Assembly: GCA_964465915.1 (NCBI GenBank)
Contig: CAYXMJ010000039.1
Span: forward strand, 1-18,612
DNA: 18,612 nt
Source of the DNA: CAVPHV01 sp964465915
Lineage (GTDB): Bacteria; Actinomycetota; Acidimicrobiia; Spongiisociales; UBA5794
Direction of reading: 5' to 3'
Below the pieces are notes generated by a model. That model was not told the DNA's origin, did not search any database, and saw nothing but the letters and a program-made list of their open reading frames with translations. The first letter of the stretch is position 1. Each line of letters opens with the position of its first letter. The position numbers and the translations under genes were made by a program. Shown one piece after another: positions 1 through 7,112 of this stretch.

Positions 1-89
1 GAGTTGGCGGCGCGCGCGGCCTACAACGAAACCGAGCTGAAGGGGACGGGTCGCTTGGTTTCGTTGTAGGCCGCGCGCGCCGCCAACTC
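1..89. repeat. Perfect 33-bp inverted repeat at window end (likely fold-back artefact)
   Basis: Positions 1-33 are the exact reverse complement of 57-89, with a 23-nt loop (34-56). The arm at 57-89 is normal NRPS coding sequence on the minus strand, covering the C-domain to A-domain linker (ELAARAAYNET). The arm at 1-33 is the same sequence flipped, and it supplies the TAG that stops the reading frame. A coding segment copied in inverted form at the extreme edge fits a chimeric read, amplification fold-back or assembly-end artefact better than a biological terminator. A real palindromic element cannot be excluded from sequence alone. Confidence 0.9.
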
Positions 90-1484
90 GGGTGGGGAGA
101 ACATCTCGAGCGCACCGACGGCGACGTCGGGTTCCGACACGATCGAATCGAGCAGGGTGGCAAAGTGACGCAGGAACTGCACGGCGTGTGCCGTGTCCAC
201 GTCGCCGCCATCGAAGTCCAGTCCGATCGTGATCGGGTCGGAGGACTCCACGGTGATCGAGAAGGGGAAGCTCGTCCGCCCGTGTCCCTCGACGGTGCGA
301 TAGGTCGGCGTCCCGCTCGGCGCCGAGCCCGTCCCCCCGAAGTTCCAGTAGGCGAACAGCACGTCGGTCGGCGTGGTCCCTGGGGGCAACTCGCTCCACG
401 CCTGGACGTCGGTCAGTGCGCAATGGTCGTGCTCGAGGACAGCGGCCTGCCGGGTCTGTACCTCGTGAAGCCAGTCGGTGACGGGCGCCTCGTCATCGAC
501 CTCAACGCGGAGGACGAGGGTGTTGATGAACATCCCGACCATGGCTTCGACCCCCTCGAGCTCGGGAGGACGACCGGCGGCAACCACCCCAATGGCGATG
601 TCACGACGACCCGTGTAGCGGGCTATGGCAATGGCCAAGGCGCCGACGAGTACCGAGTTCGGGCTCAGACCGAGCTGGCGCGCTCTCTCCCGCAACTCGG
701 TGGTCGCATCCGGCGTCAGCGAATGAAACCGCCTGGCATAGGCGTCGACTCCGGACGCTTCACGGGGCGGCGCCATGCGGGTCGGCTCGGAGAAAGCGGC
801 GAGGTGACTCCGCCAGAAGCTCTCGCTCTCTTGGGTAACACGCTGTTGCAGCCATTCGATGTACGCCGAGAACGGTCGGACCGGGGGCAGCTGGGGCGTC
901 TTCCCGGCCGCGAATGCCTCGTAGGCGGCGAACACCTCGGCGAGGACGTTAGCCGCAGACCAGCCGTCTTCGAGAAGATGATGCTGGCTCCATAGCAACA
1001 CGTGGCGAGCCGGTTCAAGCCGAAACATGACGACTCGCATGAGGGGAGGGCGATCGAGATCCATGCGACGAAGACGATCGGCCTCGAACCAGCCCTCCAT
1101 CGTGGCGTCGGCGTCGGGATCCGCAGTAAGGTCCACTGCCTCGACGGGAAGCTCGAGGTCCCGCAGCACGATCTGCGTCGGGGCGCTCTGATGTTCCCAC
1201 CGGAAGACGGTTCGCAGCGCGGGGTGGCGACGAATGACGAACGACCACGCCTTCCGAAACGATTCAGCGTCGACAGGTCCGTCGATTTCGATGCGCTGTT
1301 GCACCTTGTAGAGGTCGGGAGCATCGGAAGCGAGGGCGTGGTAGAGCATCGCCTCCTGGACCGGAGACAGCGGGTAGACGCCCTCGCTCACGGCAGGGTC
1401 GACGGCTCCGGAAGGACCCGGAGCCGGCATAGCGACGTCTGGGCCCATCGCCGGCGAAGATACGTGCAAACGAGCCGTGGCCAA
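57..1484 (-). CDS. Nonribosomal peptide synthetase, N-terminal condensation domain (3' truncated)
   Basis: This is the start of an NRPS subunit. Condensation domains form the peptide bond between carrier-bound aminoacyl or acyl units. After ~35 residues the C-domain opens with YPLSPVQEAMLYH (37-49). The catalytic motif HHLLEDG (168-174) matches HHxxxDG with the second His and the Asp present, and VGMFINTLVLRV marks the late C-domain motif. About 460 residues in, the linker AAYNETKRPVP announces an adenylation domain that is not in the window. The start is TTG at 1484, preceded by AGGAG with a 6-nt spacer. The open frame nominally runs to 21, but everything left of about 57 belongs to the inverted repeat, so its stop is not trustworthy. 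Starting directly with a C domain means it accepts a unit from another subunit or is a starter C domain; I cannot tell which. Confidence 0.9.
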
Positions 1485-1490
1485 GTGGCT

Positions 1491-1495
1491 CTCCT
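1491..1495 (-). promoter_or_regulatory. Ribosome binding site deciding the NRPS TTG start
   Basis: AGGAG on the minus strand lies 6 nt upstream of TTG at 1484. The next in-frame starts (ATG codons inside the first 20 codons) have no such site, so the TTG is preferred. Confidence 0.6.
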
Positions 1496-1540
1496 ATTGT
1501 GATCCCTCGAGAGCGGCGATCCGCCCTCCTCCCGAGGACC

Positions 1541-1571
1541 ATCGTAGCCCCTTCCGTCGTCCTTGCTGCAA
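1541..1571 (-). promoter_or_regulatory. Candidate promoter for the NRPS gene
   Basis: On the minus strand TTGCAG (-35-like, 1566-1571) and TACGAT (-10-like, 1541-1546) are separated by 19 nt in the 148-bp divergent gap between the NRPS and phosphopantetheinyl transferase genes. The spacing is slightly long and the match partial, so this is a candidate only. I see no equally good promoter for the plus-strand gene. Confidence 0.3.
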
Positions 1572-1632
1572 CGAGTCGGCCTCGCCGGCGCGGATGCCAT
1601 CATGGTGGTGTGGCGCCCATGGGTACGGAGCA

Positions 1633-2292
1633 ATGACCAAGCTACTCGCCGGCCTTCCCGGATTCGTCGCTACCGCGGAACTGCTCGTCGATGATGCGTC
1701 GGAGCCGTCGCTGCTTCCGGATGAAGAGGCTCTCCTGTCGGTGCGCGCCGTCGAGAGCCGACGACGGAACTTCGCCCTCGGACGGACGGCGGCGCGACGA
1801 GCTCTGGCGGAGCTGGACGTCGATCCCGTACCGATCCTCCGCGGCCGGGCGGGCGAACCGCTGTGGCCTCCGGGGGTCGTGGGTTCGATCACGCACGCGT
1901 CCGGGCACGCGCTCGCTGCAGTAGCCTTCAGTCACGAAACCGGCGGTATCGGCATCGACCTCGAGCATCGCGATCGGTTCTTTCCCGAGCTGGCCGAGAA
2001 CGTCGCATTCGGAGAAGAGCTGCGGCGACTCGGAGCGCTCGATGTGGATCATGGGATCCGGGCGACGCTGGAGGTCTTCTCGGCGAAGGAGTCCATCTAC
2101 AAGGCGTTCTACCCCCGCGTCGGTCGCTTCTTCGGTTTCGCCGCGGCACGGGTGGAACCGCGTGCCGGGTACGGCTACGAAGGCAGGCTGGTCGAGGCGT
2201 TGGACACCGACTACCCCTTCGATCGGACCTTCTCCATCGGATGCTCCTGGCACGGGGAACTGGTACTCACGGCGTTGGTGCTCGCGCCGTGA
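1633..2292 (+). CDS. 4'-phosphopantetheinyl transferase (EntD/Sfp type)
   Basis: The enzyme transfers the 4'-phosphopantetheine arm of CoA to a conserved Ser of carrier protein domains, converting apo to holo NRPS/PKS. The 219-residue length fits the family. Visible motifs are GEPLWPPGVVGSITHASG (74-91), the Mg-binding GIDLE (107-111, Asp109 and Glu111) and FSAKESIYKA (149-158, with the metal-ligand Glu153 and Lys157). ATG at 1633 is chosen because the family homology starts immediately (LLAGLPGFVATAELLVDD); GGAG lies only 2 nt upstream, so an earlier ATG at 1594 is possible but adds a non-family leader. It is divergent from the NRPS gene, with 148 bp between the starts. That pairing strongly suggests it activates the neighbouring synthetase, although such enzymes can serve many carriers. 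Confidence 0.92.
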   Translation: MTKLLAGLPGFVATAELLVDDASEPSLLPDEEALLSVRAVESRRRNFALGRTAARRALAELDVDPVPILRGRAGEPLWPPGVVGSITHASGHALAAVAFSHETGGIGIDLEHRDRFFPELAENVAFGEELRRLGALDVDHGIRATLEVFSAKESIYKAFYPRVGRFFGFAAARVEPRAGYGYEGRLVEALDTDYPFDRTFSIGCSWHGELVLTALVLAP

Positions 2293-2313
2293 CCCGCCTT
2301 CGGCCGAAACGGG
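2293..2313 (+). terminator. Weak hairpin after the phosphopantetheinyl transferase gene
   Basis: Immediately after the stop codon CCCG (2293-2296) pairs with CGGG (2310-2313), and inside it the palindrome TTCGGCCGAA (2299-2308) extends the stem after a small internal loop. There is no T-run, so termination is only a possibility. Confidence 0.3.
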
Positions 2314-2324
2314 ACCGACTCGGC

Positions 2325-2330
2325 TAGGTT
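2325..2330 (+). promoter_or_regulatory. TANNNT -10 box (TAGGTT), near-leaderless
   Basis: TAGGTT lies 8 nt before ATG 2339 and there is no Shine-Dalgarno sequence. The position fits a -10 element for transcription starting at or next to the start codon. It is one of several such boxes in the window. Confidence 0.4.
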
Positions 2331-2338
2331 CATCGGCC

Positions 2339-3402
2339 ATGAGCTTCGGGGACTTCCTGCTGTACGGCGCCAACGGCTACGTCGGTCGGGCCGCGGCCGA
2401 GCTGGCAGTCGCACAGGGATTGCGCCCACTCGTCGCCGGACGCAACGAGGCCGCCGTGAGGACGCTGGCCGATCGGCTCGATCTCGAGGCGCGGGTCTTC
2501 GATCTCGACGACTCCCGGGCGCTCACCGACGCCCTTGCCGAGGTGCCGGTGGTGTTGAGCTGCCCGGGCCGTATCTCTACACCTACCAGCCACTGGTCGA
2601 CGCTTGCCTCCAGACCGGTACCCACTACCTGGACATCACCGGTGAGCCTCCCGTCTACGAGGCCATCGCGGCCCGAAACGACGAGGCCGCTGCGGGCAGC
2701 GTGATGTTGCTACCAGGGGCCGGCTTCGACGTCGTCCCCACCGATTGCCTGGCCGCGCACCTCAAGCCAAGGCTACCGACCGCCACCCACCTGACGATCG
2801 CGTTCCATCCGCAAGGTCCGGCAGCGCTCCCTCCGGGGACCTTGAACACGCTCATCGAGTTGATCCCCCTCGAGAGCAACCGGGAGCATCGTGTCGATGG
2901 TCGTCTCGAGGTCGTCTCCGGCCGTCGCAAGACCCGCATGGTCGACTTCGGGTCCGGGCCGGTCGAAGCTTCTCTGCTCACCTGGGGCGACGTGCACTTG
3001 GCCTATCGCAGCACCGGGATCCCCAACATCGAGGACTACGCGGTGATCGCGCCGGCCATGGCTCGCCAAATGGATCTCAGCGAGCGGCTACGCCCGCTCT
3101 TCAAGATCCCCCTGGTTCGGGAGTTGGCGAAGCGGACCCAGCGGGGCGGAGCGACTCCCGAGGAAAGGGAGCAGACGACCATGTCGGTGTGGGGCGAGGT
3201 CGTCGACGCCGACGGCGGAAAGGCAGTCTCGCGCATGTACGGTCCCGAGGGAGGCCTGGTGTGGACCTCGCGATCCGCGCTCGAGGTCGTGAAGCGGGTC
3301 CTCGCGAGTGAGTTTGAGCCGGGTTTCCAGACTCCCTCCCTCGCCTATGGACCCGACCTGGCCCTCGCCGCCGAGGGCGTGACCCGCGAAGACGTCGAGT
3401 GA
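2339..3402 (+). pseudogene. Saccharopine dehydrogenase-like / trans-acting enoyl reductase family protein, frameshifted
   Basis: The N-terminal Rossmann fold is visible as FLLYGANGYVG (6-16), followed by PLVAGRNEAAVRTLADRL, the NAD(P)-binding region of the saccharopine dehydrogenase-like family. Many members are uncharacterised; mycobacterial relatives reduce lipid precursors in trans. The frame breaks at about 2561-2570. Before it the protein reads VPVVLSC; after it the family sequence resumes one frame back as YLYTYQPLVDACLQTGTHYLDITGE, then MLLPGAGFDVVPTDCLA. Restoring one base gives a continuous protein of ~354 residues, a normal length. The defect is either a true 1-base deletion or a sequencing error in the GC-rich run TGCCCGGGCC. 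If unrepaired it makes a ~75-residue stub, and an internal ATG at 2701 could only give the C-terminal part. No Shine-Dalgarno is present. Confidence 0.85.
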
Positions 3403-3422
3403 AGCATGCCTCGAGGCGGGAT

Positions 3423-3428
3423 TAGCCT
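3423..3428 (+). promoter_or_regulatory. TANNNT-type box (TAGCCT) before the flavin reductase gene
   Basis: TAGCCT lies 11 nt before ATG 3440, farther than the 6-8 nt seen at other genes here, giving at most a very short leader. It also forms the right arm of a small hairpin (GAGGC 3413-3417 with GCCTC 3425-3429). Weak evidence. Confidence 0.25.
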
Positions 3429-3439
3429 CTGGCTGCGAC

Positions 3440-4057
3440 ATGAACGACACCAAGACCACCTTTGCCGCCGCCGATCTCGCCGGGATCGATCGCTACAAGC
3501 TGCTGATCGGGCTCGTCGTCCCACGCCCGATCGGTTGGGTCGGCACGGTCGACGAGAACGGAAACCGCAACCTGGCCCCGTATTCGTTCTTCAACGTCGT
3601 CGCCGGAACTCCCCCGACGGTGTTGTTCTCCCCGGGTCGGCGCGGATCGACCCCCAAAGACTCCCTCCACAACGCCTTGGCCACCGGCGCGTTCACGATC
3701 AACCTCGTCGACGAGGCACTCGCCGAGGCGATGAACCTGACCTCCGGTGAATACGGGCCCGAGGTCGACGAGTTCGATCTGGCCGAGCTCGCTACGGTTC
3801 CCGGCGAATCGGTGCAAGCCCCGCTGGTGGCGGCTTCACCGGCGAACCTGGAGTGCCGGGTGTTCCATACGGTCGAGCTCGGCGAGCCGCCCACGAACAC
3901 CGTCATCTTCGGGAACATCGAGCGCATCCACGTCCAGGCCGACCTGCTCGACGGCACCCGGGTCGACCCACTGGGGCTGCGGGCAGTAGGTCGGATGGCC
4001 GGCTCCGGATACACCCGCACCGCCGACGGCTACTTCGAAATGGAACGGCCCGTCTGA
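3440..4057 (+). CDS. Flavin reductase-like, FMN-binding split-barrel protein
   Basis: The 205-residue protein belongs to the flavin reductase-like/flavoredoxin family, whose members bind FMN in a split barrel and either reduce free flavin with NAD(P)H or act as electron carriers. The core signature VVPRPIGWVGTVDENGNRN (26-44) followed by LAPYSFFNVVAGTPPTVLFS is the FMN-phosphate-binding strand region; GAFTINLVDEALAEAMNLTS and a C-terminal ARMAG-like segment (AVGRMAGSGYTRT) are also typical. No signal peptide or membrane segment is visible, so it should be cytoplasmic. It starts 37 nt after the preceding gene and ends 2 nt before the aldo/keto reductase, so the latter two are probably cotranscribed. 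The frame is intact, unlike both neighbours. The substrate is not predictable. Confidence 0.88.
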   Translation: MNDTKTTFAAADLAGIDRYKLLIGLVVPRPIGWVGTVDENGNRNLAPYSFFNVVAGTPPTVLFSPGRRGSTPKDSLHNALATGAFTINLVDEALAEAMNLTSGEYGPEVDEFDLAELATVPGESVQAPLVAASPANLECRVFHTVELGEPPTNTVIFGNIERIHVQADLLDGTRVDPLGLRAVGRMAGSGYTRTADGYFEMERPV

Positions 4058-4059
4058 TT

Positions 4060-5017
4060 GTGGAGACGGCGACACTCGGAGATGCCGCCTTGACGGTATC
4101 CCGTCTCGGACTCGGATTGGCTGCGCTCGGACGGCCCGCCTACATCAACCTCGGCCATGACGCAGACCTCACCGGCGATCGCTCCGTCGCGGCCCTGGAA
4201 CGTCACAGCTTTGCCGTCCTCGATGCGGCGCGGACGGCGGGCGTCACCTACTTCGACGCGGCGCGCTCTTGCGGCCGAGCAGAACACTTCCTCAGCGGCT
4301 GGCTGGCGGACCGCACCGTCGGAGCGGACGAGGTCGTGGTCGGCTCGAAATGGGGCTACACCTACACCGCCGACTGGTCGACGGACGCCGAGGTCCACGA
4401 GGTCAAGGAACACACCCGGGCCAAGCTCGAAGCGCAGATCTCGGACAGCCGGTCGTTGCTCGACTCACACCTGCGGGTGTACCAGATCCATTCCGCCACC
4501 GAGGAAAGCGGGGTTCTCGACAACCGGGCCGTGCTGGCCCGGATCGGCGGGCTTCGCGACGAAGGTCTGGTGATCGGCTTCACCACGAGTTGCCCCGACC
4601 AGCCGGCGACGATCCAGCGCGCCATTGAGATCGAGGTGGACGGGCGGCGTTTGTTCGGGACCGTGCAGGCCACGTGGAACCTCCTCGAACCGTCGGCCGG
4701 TCCGGCCCTGGCCACCGCGCACGAGGCCGGCCTCGGCGTGATCGTCAAAGAGGCCGTCGCCAACGGTACCCACGCGACGCAACCCCGAACTCGCCGCCCG
4801 CCTCGAACGGGCGATACCCGGAGCCACTGCCGACGCGGTCGCGCTCGCCGGAGCGCTCCAGCAGCCCTGGACCGACGTGGTCCTGAGCGGCGCCGCCACC
4901 GTCCCCCAGCTCGCCGCAAACCTCGCCGCGCTCGACCTGCCGCCGATCGACCTTCCCGACGTCGCTGAGGACCCGACCCGCTACTGGCACACCCGCAGCC
5001 AACTGCACTGGACCTGA
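4060..5017 (+). pseudogene. Aldo/keto reductase, frameshifted and with catalytic Tyr replaced by Cys
   Basis: The start GTG 4060 follows the previous stop by 2 nt. The N-terminus ATLGDAALTVSRLGLGLAALGRPAYINLG is a standard aldo/keto reductase opening. Of the catalytic tetrad, Asp (YFDAARS), Lys (VVGSKWG) and His (YQIHS) are present, but the motif normally read as ARSYGRAE is ARSCGRAE, placing Cys71 at the proton-donor Tyr. The frame breaks at about 4765-4782: after VIVKEAVANG the family sequence resumes in the next frame as NPELAARLERAIPG, then WTDVVLSGAATVPQLAANLAALDL, ending at TGA 5015-5017. Removing one base (or adding two) restores ~318 residues, a normal length. Two independent faults suggest a decaying gene, but low-quality sequence could also produce both. 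Confidence 0.85.
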
Positions 5018-5060
5018 TCGGCCTCTTCGCCGTCCTCGTTGCCCTCCTCGTTGCGTTGGG

Positions 5061-5066
5061 TACCGT
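5061..5066 (+). promoter_or_regulatory. TANNNT -10 box (TACCGT), leaderless promoter candidate for the PfkB fragment
   Basis: TACCGT ends 6 nt before GTG 5073, with TTGCCC (5039-5044) 16 nt upstream as a possible -35. There is no Shine-Dalgarno sequence. The arrangement fits leaderless transcription. Confidence 0.4.
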
Positions 5067-5072
5067 AGCGTC

Positions 5073-5322
5073 GTGTCGAACGCCGCCGCGCCGTTGAATG
5101 CTCTCGTCCTCGGGACAGTCTCGTGGAACACGATGCTGTACCTCGATGCTTTTCCCGAGCCGGCGGCGCAGACGGTGTTCGCTCGCGGGAGCCAGGAGAC
5201 GGTGGGATCCAGCGGGGCCGGGAAGGCGCTCAACCTGCGGCACGTCGGTGCGGACGTTGCCCTGTGGGGGCTCGTCGGCGACGACCAACCGGGGCGTCGG
5301 ATCCGAGAGGTCATGGCGGATC
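5073..5322 (+). pseudogene. PfkB-family carbohydrate kinase, N-terminal fragment
   Basis: About 80 residues match the first part of a PfkB/ribokinase-type sugar kinase: ALVLGTVSWNTMLYLDAFPEP, then GSSGAGKALNLRHVGADVALWGLVGDD (the substrate-binding glycine-rich strand and helix) and GRRIREVMADR. Family members are ~300 residues, so three quarters of the protein, including the C-terminal GAGD catalytic motif, are absent. After about 5320 this frame turns into Arg-rich shadow sequence while another frame carries clear RTX repeats. The fragment therefore ends at a junction, not at a stop codon. The upstream side of the gene looks normal (GTG start, 55 nt after the aldo/keto reductase). It is distinct from the complete ribokinase near 16 kb. 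Confidence 0.75.
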
Positions 5323-7095
5323 GGCGGTTCGGGGCCCGATACGCTGTGGGGCGGCCCCGGCGTCGACACCGGCAACGGCCAGGCCGGGACCGACTGGTGC
5401 CGGCAGGTCGAAATCCGCAAGAGTTGCTCGAAGCTCGTTCCGACCAAGCGGAACGCGGTGACGCCGCTCACCATCAGGACCGATGCAACCTTCGAGCACA
5501 TCGGGTTGGTGTGGAACGTGACCAACGACGTGGATCTCGACAGTCGGCTCGTCCTCGAATATCGCAGGGACGGCAGCGGGGGTTGGCAGCCGGCCGCCCC
5601 CGCAATGCGGGCCCACCCCAGCATCCATGTCCAGGACGGACCGCTCGGGCTCGACTCCTGGGGAGCGAGCGCCATGTTCCTGGAGGAGGACACTGCCTAC
5701 CGGCTCAGGGCCACGCTGCTCGATCCCGACGGTGGCGGCACCAGCAAGATTGTCTCCGCCGCAACCCGGCGGATGCCGCAAAGCTCGGACGCGGGAACCG
5801 ATCGCTTTGTCGTGGCCGGGACTGGGGGCGGTGCCGGCACCCCGGGCAACCCTTACCGAGGACTCCAAACCGCGGCCGACAACGCGATGCCTGGGGACCA
5901 CTTCCACGTCGCGGCCGGCATCTATGAACCGTTCCAGCTCCTCACTTCGGGCATCGCCGGCGACCCCATTGTCTTCAGTGGCCCGGCAACCGGGGCCGCC
6001 CGCATCGACGGCGGTGGTACCAACCGCGGCGTCATCACCCTCGGAGAGTTCAACCGCACCCTCGGCCATGTCATCGTCGAAGGACTCACGGTTGAGAACG
6101 GCAGCTGGGGCATCGACGCCCAACACACCCACGACATCGTTATCCGCGATTCGACGATCCGTGACGTCGACTTCGGCATCGTCAACCGCCGCGGCGACGG
6201 CGCGGAACACAACCAGACCGTGTGCGACAACACCATCAGCGGTCGAACCCCATGGCCGGGCAGTGGCATTCCCTCAGAACGCGGTATCGACCTGCGCGGC
6301 AGCGGCAACGTGGTGTGCCACAACCAAGTCCAGTATTTCGGCGACTGCGTCTCGGTCCAGCCCTTCACCGGCGCCTCGTTCGGCAACGACGTCTACGGCA
6401 ACGACGCCTCGTACTGCGTCGACGACGGCATCGAGGTCGACTACAACCAGGCCAACGTGCGGGTCTGGCGCAATCGTGTCATGAATGCACGCATGGGTGT
6501 CAGCGTTCAGCCGATTCGCGGCGGCCCGGCCTACATCTTCCGCAACGAGTTCTTCAACCTCGAGTCAAAGCCGATCAAGATGCACAACTACACCACGGGC
6601 TTCTTCGTCGTGCACAACACGAGTGCCAAGCACGGCGATGGGCACACCGACGGGGCGATGTGGCGCAACGCCGTGTTCCGCAACAACCTCTTCCTCGGCA
6701 CCCGTTACGCGTTCGAGTTCACCACCGTTGCCGACGAGGGCTTCCGCGACTTCGACTGGAACGGCTGGGGCACGACCCGCGCCATCGGCTCACCATCGGA
6801 CCCATATTTCAAGTGGGACAACGTGCGTTACGACCGCATCGGTGACCTGCCCGCCGGCGTCGAGGACCACGGCCGCGCCGTCACCTTCTCCGATTTGAAG
6901 AAGGCGACACTGCCTGCCGACTGGAACGTCGCCGTCGCCCCGGGCACGCGCAACCTGCGGCTGGCCACCGGCTCTGCCGGCATCAACGGCGGAACCGCCA
7001 TCCCCAATCTCAATGACCCCTATGAGCCGGTCGGGTTCCCAGACCTCGGAGCCTTTGAGCGGGGCAGTCCACTCCCCCACTACGGACCGCGCTGA
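5320..7095 (+). CDS. RTX / FnIII-like / right-handed beta-helix surface protein, 5' truncated
   Basis: The frame carrying family sequence begins near 5320 with GGSGPDTLWGGPGVDTG, calcium-binding RTX nonapeptides of the form GGxGxDxLx, closed by GTDWC and a second Cys. A fibronectin III-like domain follows (about 5440-5795, with LVWNVTNDVDLDSRLVLEYR and TAYRLRATLLDPDGG). From about 5806 a parallel beta-helix begins with GTPGNPYRGLQTAADNAMPGD and proceeds through repeated NxI/V rungs (IVIRDSTIRDVDFGIVNR, VRVWRNRVMNARMGVSV), ending in the common DLGAFERG terminus. Such folds occur in extracellular polysaccharide-active or adhesive proteins; no catalytic residues are assignable. No start codon, signal peptide or N-terminal domain is visible, because upstream sequence belongs to the PfkB fragment. 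It converges on sbcC with 13 nt between stops. Confidence 0.8.
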   Translation: MGGSGPDTLWGGPGVDTGNGQAGTDWCRQVEIRKSCSKLVPTKRNAVTPLTIRTDATFEHIGLVWNVTNDVDLDSRLVLEYRRDGSGGWQPAAPAMRAHPSIHVQDGPLGLDSWGASAMFLEEDTAYRLRATLLDPDGGGTSKIVSAATRRMPQSSDAGTDRFVVAGTGGGAGTPGNPYRGLQTAADNAMPGDHFHVAAGIYEPFQLLTSGIAGDPIVFSGPATGAARIDGGGTNRGVITLGEFNRTLGHVIVEGLTVENGSWGIDAQHTHDIVIRDSTIRDVDFGIVNRRGDGAEHNQTVCDNTISGRTPWPGSGIPSERGIDLRGSGNVVCHNQVQYFGDCVSVQPFTGASFGNDVYGNDASYCVDDGIEVDYNQANVRVWRNRVMNARMGVSVQPIRGGPAYIFRNEFFNLESKPIKMHNYTTGFFVVHNTSAKHGDGHTDGAMWRNAVFRNNLFLGTRYAFEFTTVADEGFRDFDWNGWGTTRAIGSPSDPYFKWDNVRYDRIGDLPAGVEDHGRAVTFSDLKKATLPADWNVAVAPGTRNLRLATGSAGINGGTAIPNLNDPYEPVGFPDLGAFERGSPLPHYGPR

Positions 7096-7112
7096 CCTCA
7101 ACCGGAGCTCAG
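7092..7112. terminator. Hairpin spanning both convergent stop codons (beta-helix gene / sbcC)
   Basis: CTGA (7092-7095) and CTC (7097-7099) pair with GAG (7105-7107) and TCAG (7109-7112), around a C-C mismatch and a 5-nt loop AACCG. It overlaps both stop codons and is symmetric, so it could terminate both strands. There is no T-run and the stem is short. Confidence 0.3.

Noticed and set aside
1..89. Rho-independent terminator for the NRPS gene
   Set aside because: The repeat arm is C-domain/A-domain linker coding sequence and the NRPS is plainly unfinished, so an end artefact explains it better.
165..1502. Plus-strand open frames opposite the NRPS condensation domain
   Set aside because: Antisense shadows in GC-rich DNA without any recognisable motif, whereas the minus strand has intact C-domain motifs.
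5031..5056. Direct repeat of CCTCGTTGC between the aldo/keto reductase and PfkB genes
   Set aside because: Two 9-nt copies in GC-rich intergenic DNA are too short to support an element or operator.
5098..5319. Upstream extension of the beta-helix open frame
   Set aside because: The translated part is Arg/Ser/Cys-rich shadow of the PfkB fragment; real RTX sequence begins near 5320.
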